Position numbers and translations under genes: made by a program. A DNA stretch of 8,836 bases, taken from contig JACCVM010000182.1 of NCBI GenBank assembly GCA_013698135.1, positions 1 to 8,836 of the forward strand. Direction: 5' to 3'. The stretch is from Euzebyaceae bacterium. Lineage in GTDB: Bacteria > Actinomycetota > Nitriliruptoria > Euzebyales > Egibacteraceae. Numbering within the stretch: the first letter of the stretch is position 1; each line of letters opens with the position of its first letter. Below, piece by piece: positions 6,496 to 8,836 of this stretch. A model generated the notes under the pieces. It was not told the origin of the DNA and did not search any database. It worked only from the letters and a program-made list of their open reading frames with translations.

Positions 6496-7878
6496 TCAAG
6501 CGAGCAGGGGCAGCGCTCTGATCCTGGCGAAGGCGCGCAGCAGTTCTTTGCGCCAGGGCCACTCGCGGTCGATGCGAAGGGTGGGTCGGCGACCGGATGT
6601 CACAATGCGTCCGGCGACGTGCAGCAGCCGGTAGCGCACGGTCTTGGGTGCGGCGACAGCGAGGTCACCGTCCAGGGCGAGGGCGGCGAAGAACGCGAAC
6701 AGGTCCTGGGCGGCCAGCACGAGTTGCAGCCAGATGCTGTTGACCGCGAAGTCGGCTGACGGCAGGTTGGCCAGTCCGGTGTCTTTGGCGTCGCGGATGC
6801 GCTGCTCGACACGGGCGTGCGCGCGGTGGCGGGTGTCGAGCACGGCGAGGTCGTCGTCGTCCTGGTCGGTGACGAACGCGGTGAAGCGATGCCCGTCGAG
6901 GTCGTCGAAGGTCTGCTGTGCGCCGGGGTGCAACGGCTCGCGGCGCACCAGCAGCCGGGTGCCGTCGGGGTAGCCGTCCAAATCGATCATGCCGGTGGCT
7001 TCGGCGACATGCGCGCCGTCACGGATGTCGCCGTGCTGGGTGACCGCGGAGGTCCACACGCTGGTGTGGCGGTGCAGCGTGCGGATCGCCGTGCGGATCG
7101 CGTCGCTGAGGCGGACGCTGACCGAAAACTCGACGTCCGCCTCACGCAGGTACGCAAGGAAGTCTTTGGCCGACCCGCCCGAGTCGGCACGCACCACCAC
7201 CCGCGTCGCATCGGGCAGGTCGAGCAGCTGCGCCAGCGCGGACTCGAACACGTCGATGTGGTCGCTGGCGGTGTTCGCGCCGGCGTTGCCCGGCCGCAGC
7301 AGCCCGGCAAGGCCTTCGCCGGTGCCGTCGCCGCGGTCCAGGTACGCCATCAACGGGTGGAACCCGTAGCCGCCCTTATAGGTGCCAGCCGTGCACTCCT
7401 TGTCAGAGTGCGACGTCACCAATGTCGCGTCGAGGTCGACACACAACGGTCCCGACGCTGGATCCACGACGGCCCTGGGCGCGGCGCCGGCGTGCCACGC
7501 CGCGGTGCGCGCAGCCCGACGGGCGGCATCGAGTCGGGCGATCGACAGCTCGTCGCCAGCCAAGTCAGCGACCCGGCGCCACGCCGTGGAGTCCGACGCC
7601 ACGCCGCTCAGCAGACCGGCTTGGCCGCGCAGCACCTCGATCGCGGAAAAGTCGTCGCCGCCGTCGACCAGCGTCACGACCAGATCCCGCAGCACCGCTC
7701 CCGGGTCGTGCACCACACCGGCGCGACATGACGGCTTCGCCGCAGCCGACAGCGCCGATGTCAACCCGATCCGGTCGGCCAGCTCCCGCACCGCCGCCGT
7801 GCCACTGCGGCCCGTCAACCCCTTGCCGTCACCGGTGACGTCGAACCGGGCCGGCCGCTTGTTACGCTGCACCCGCAA
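6496..7878 (-). CDS. IS1380-family transposase, intact (copy B)
   Basis: A 460-residue DDE transposase that would cut and move this element. The N-terminal region starts TGDGKGLTGRSGTAAVREL at residue 15. The first catalytic Asp is in CVDLDATLVTS (Asp148 or Asp150), followed by KECTAGTYKGGYGFHPLMAY. The second is in VVVRADSGGSAKDFLAYL (Asp232). The third acidic residue is Glu358 in RVEQRIRDAKD. The protein ends RIRALPLLA. TTG at 7878 is the chosen start: it follows AGGGGG by six bases, and copy A has the same TTG and leader. The frame stays open upstream to 8121, but that part runs across the element's end into sequence antisense to BH2 and has no family similarity. GTG at 7872 is an alternative. 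The protein could also act on the ends of defective copy A. Confidence 0.92.
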   Translation of the reverse strand: MRVQRNKRPARFDVTGDGKGLTGRSGTAAVRELADRIGLTSALSAAAKPSCRAGVVHDPGAVLRDLVVTLVDGGDDFSAIEVLRGQAGLLSGVASDSTAWRRVADLAGDELSIARLDAARRAARTAAWHAGAAPRAVVDPASGPLCVDLDATLVTSHSDKECTAGTYKGGYGFHPLMAYLDRGDGTGEGLAGLLRPGNAGANTASDHIDVFESALAQLLDLPDATRVVVRADSGGSAKDFLAYLREADVEFSVSVRLSDAIRTAIRTLHRHTSVWTSAVTQHGDIRDGAHVAEATGMIDLDGYPDGTRLLVRREPLHPGAQQTFDDLDGHRFTAFVTDQDDDDLAVLDTRHRAHARVEQRIRDAKDTGLANLPSADFAVNSIWLQLVLAAQDLFAFFAALALDGDLAVAAPKTVRYRLLHVAGRIVTSGRRPTLRIDREWPWRKELLRAFARIRALPLLA

Positions 7879-7883
7879 GGTGA

Positions 7884-7940
7884 ACCCCCTGATCGAAGAA
7901 CACGGATCTCGACAACCCGGATTCTTCCTGGTCAGGGGGT
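7884..7940 (-). promoter_or_regulatory. Leader hairpin masking the transposase ribosome binding site (copy B)
   Basis: Plus-strand ACCCCCTGATCGAAGAA (7884-7900) pairs with TTCTTCCTGGTCAGGGGGT (7922-7940). The ribosome binding element AGGGGG in front of the TTG is inside the stem. The arms match copy A; the loop does not, which points to selection for pairing. Transcripts entering from BH2 would include both arms and be poorly translated. Confidence 0.6.
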
Positions 7941-7977
7941 CTTTGCGTCCGAACCGGCCCCGCTCACCCAGCGGTAC

Positions 7978-7997
7978 ACATGAAGAGACGGGGCTAG
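7978..7997. repeat. Right end of IS1380 copy B: terminal inverted repeat plus CTAG
   Basis: ACATGAAGAGACGGGG then CTAG. The CTAG gives the TAG stop of the beta-helix gene BH2 (minus-strand GTT CGC TAG), so the insertion left that gene's reading frame unchanged. Confidence 0.8.
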
Positions 7998-8836
7998 CGA
8001 ACCTGCTGCGACATGTACCCGGGCGAGACGTAGTTCCGACCCGGCACGGAGGGTGGGCAGTAGTCCCCGCCGGGTGGATCGCCTTCATAGATGCGAGCCG
8101 CCGCCTTGTCGTTCCAGCCACGGTGCTGCACGCGGCCGTAGAAGTCCAGATCGCGAGGGAACTTCACATACGTCCCGAGATCGTCAGACTGGACGGGCTG
8201 GCTCTTCATGAGGTTCACGTTGTCCGCTCCTCCGAAGATGTGGTCCTCCAAGAAGACGACGTTGCCGTTGGCGAAGCTGCGGCCGTAGTGGTTGAGCCAC
8301 ACGGTCCCGTTGTCGACTCGGATGGGTCCGTCCTCGGTCTCCGACCACCACAGCAGCGCGGCTTCCCGCGCCTTCCCGTGGATGTTGACCCTGCGGAGTC
8401 GAACCAGTCCCTGGACGCGGGCTGGTCGGCCCTCTCGGAGTGCCTCGGACGTGTCCAGCTTCAGGCCCTGATAGCCGGCGCCGGTGGTCGGGTCGCCGGT
8501 GGCGCCGATCGTGAACTTATCGATGCGCGATTCCTTGAAGGTTGCGTAAGGTTGGAAGCCGTCGGCGTGAGCCAGTGACTGTGCTCCGAAGGTCTCCACC
8601 ACATGGACGTTCTGGATCTGGATGATCGCCTTCGGATCTCCGCCGGCAATGACATCGTTCAACCCGGGTCCGTCGAAGAGCACACCTTCAACGTGGATGA
8701 TGCGCCCATCGACCGTCGGTTGATTCACCTTGTCCCAGTTGATGGCGCGCAACTCCAGCGCGGGGTCGTCCACAGCGGACGACCCTGAGTGGGTGATGCG
8801 CCCCCCCAGCTTGTAACCGCCCGTGCCGTCCGGCTG
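7994..8836 (-). CDS. Beta-helix-like protein, paralogue of BH1 (BH2, partial, 5' end outside the window)
   Basis: The minus frame is open from the window's right edge to TAG at 7996-7994, so at least 280 residues are present and the N-terminus, including any signal peptide, is not visible. It aligns with BH1 along its length: GRIIHVEGVLFDG with GTVHVEGLLLTG, IIQIQNVHVVE with VVQLQNIRVEQ, HADGFQP (8549-8569) with HPDIVQP, GYQGLKLDTSEAL with NYQGLFLKEAL, VRLRRVNIHG with VQLWKVNIKG, and the C-terminal GDYCPPSVPGRNYVSPGY with the matching end of BH1. Alternating strands suggest a right-handed beta-helix. It differs by an insertion near SFANGNVVFLEDHIFGGADN. Function is unknown; action on an extracellular polysaccharide is inferred from fold and neighbours. 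A GTG at 8773 could be mistaken for the start, but similarity to BH1 continues upstream (YKLGGRITHSG). Confidence 0.78.
   Translation of the reverse strand, partial: QPDGTGGYKLGGRITHSGSSAVDDPALELRAINWDKVNQPTVDGRIIHVEGVLFDGPGLNDVIAGGDPKAIIQIQNVHVVETFGAQSLAHADGFQPYATFKESRIDKFTIGATGDPTTGAGYQGLKLDTSEALREGRPARVQGLVRLRRVNIHGKAREAALLWWSETEDGPIRVDNGTVWLNHYGRSFANGNVVFLEDHIFGGADNVNLMKSQPVQSDDLGTYVKFPRDLDFYGRVQHRGWNDKAAARIYEGDPPGGDYCPPSVPGRNYVSPGYMSQQVR

Larger units (their letters stand above)
6323..7993 (-). mobile_element. IS1380-family insertion sequence, copy B (apparently intact)
   Basis: A 1671-bp element with 16-bp inverted repeats and an exact CTAG duplication on both sides (6319-6322 and 7994-7997). 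It has the same orientation as copy A and encodes an uninterrupted transposase. Its ends begin with CC and its 4-bp target is centred on TA, which fits the IS1380/piggyBac group, where TTAA-type targets are known. It separates beta-helix gene BH2 from ST2, which before insertion would have been adjacent. Confidence 0.88.

Noticed and set aside
7879..8121. N-terminal extension of the copy B transposase to a start at 8121
   Set aside because: It crosses the element's terminal repeat into antisense BH2 sequence, and copy A does not share it.
6817..8578. Plus-strand frames of 304 and 398 codons opposite transposase B and BH2
   Set aside because: They are reverse-strand shadows; copy A gives the same kind of frame opposite its own transposase.
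8801..8807. Run of seven C in BH2 as a phase-variation tract
   Set aside because: The frame is open on both sides and the run is short for slippage in a G+C-rich genome.

Overview
The window is G+C-rich (about 65-70% in most places, with strong G/C preference at third codon positions) and looks like chromosome from a high-GC actinomycete. No gene fixes the genus. All real coding sequence I can support lies on the minus strand, so the region reads from high to low coordinates.

Without its insertion sequences, the window is a run of envelope or exopolysaccharide genes. In transcription order they are: a secreted-type beta-helix protein (7994-8836, 5' end outside the window), a PAPS-dependent sulfotransferase (ST2, 5337-6206), a second beta-helix protein that is a paralogue of the first and carries a lipoprotein-like signal peptide (2516-3469), a second, unrelated-subfamily sulfotransferase (ST1, 1528-2418), and the N-terminal half of a polyprenyl-phosphate sugar-1-phosphate transferase (1-770, catalytic half outside the window). 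The order beta-helix then sulfotransferase occurs twice. Together with the sugar transferase this suggests synthesis and modification of a sulfated surface polysaccharide. That is an inference from families and order; no substrate can be read from the sequence.

Three insertion sequences have broken up this run. Two are related but diverged IS1380-family elements in the same orientation (copy A 3664-5336, copy B 6323-7993), placed around ST2 like the arms of a composite transposon. Copy B encodes an intact 460-residue transposase. Copy A has a one-base insertion and is a pseudogene. Both have imperfect 16-bp terminal inverted repeats and sit on CTAG/CTAA tetranucleotides that overlap the TAG stop codons of the genes they follow. 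Both carry a conserved hairpin that would bury the transposase ribosome binding site. The third is an IS982-family remnant (about 771-1436) with a 2-nt frameshift. Its 3' end is deleted and its reading frame runs without a stop into the sugar-transferase gene.

No tRNA, rRNA or CRISPR array was seen. ST2 is clearly less G+C-rich than its neighbours, with one 60-base stretch at 40% G+C, which suggests a separate origin.
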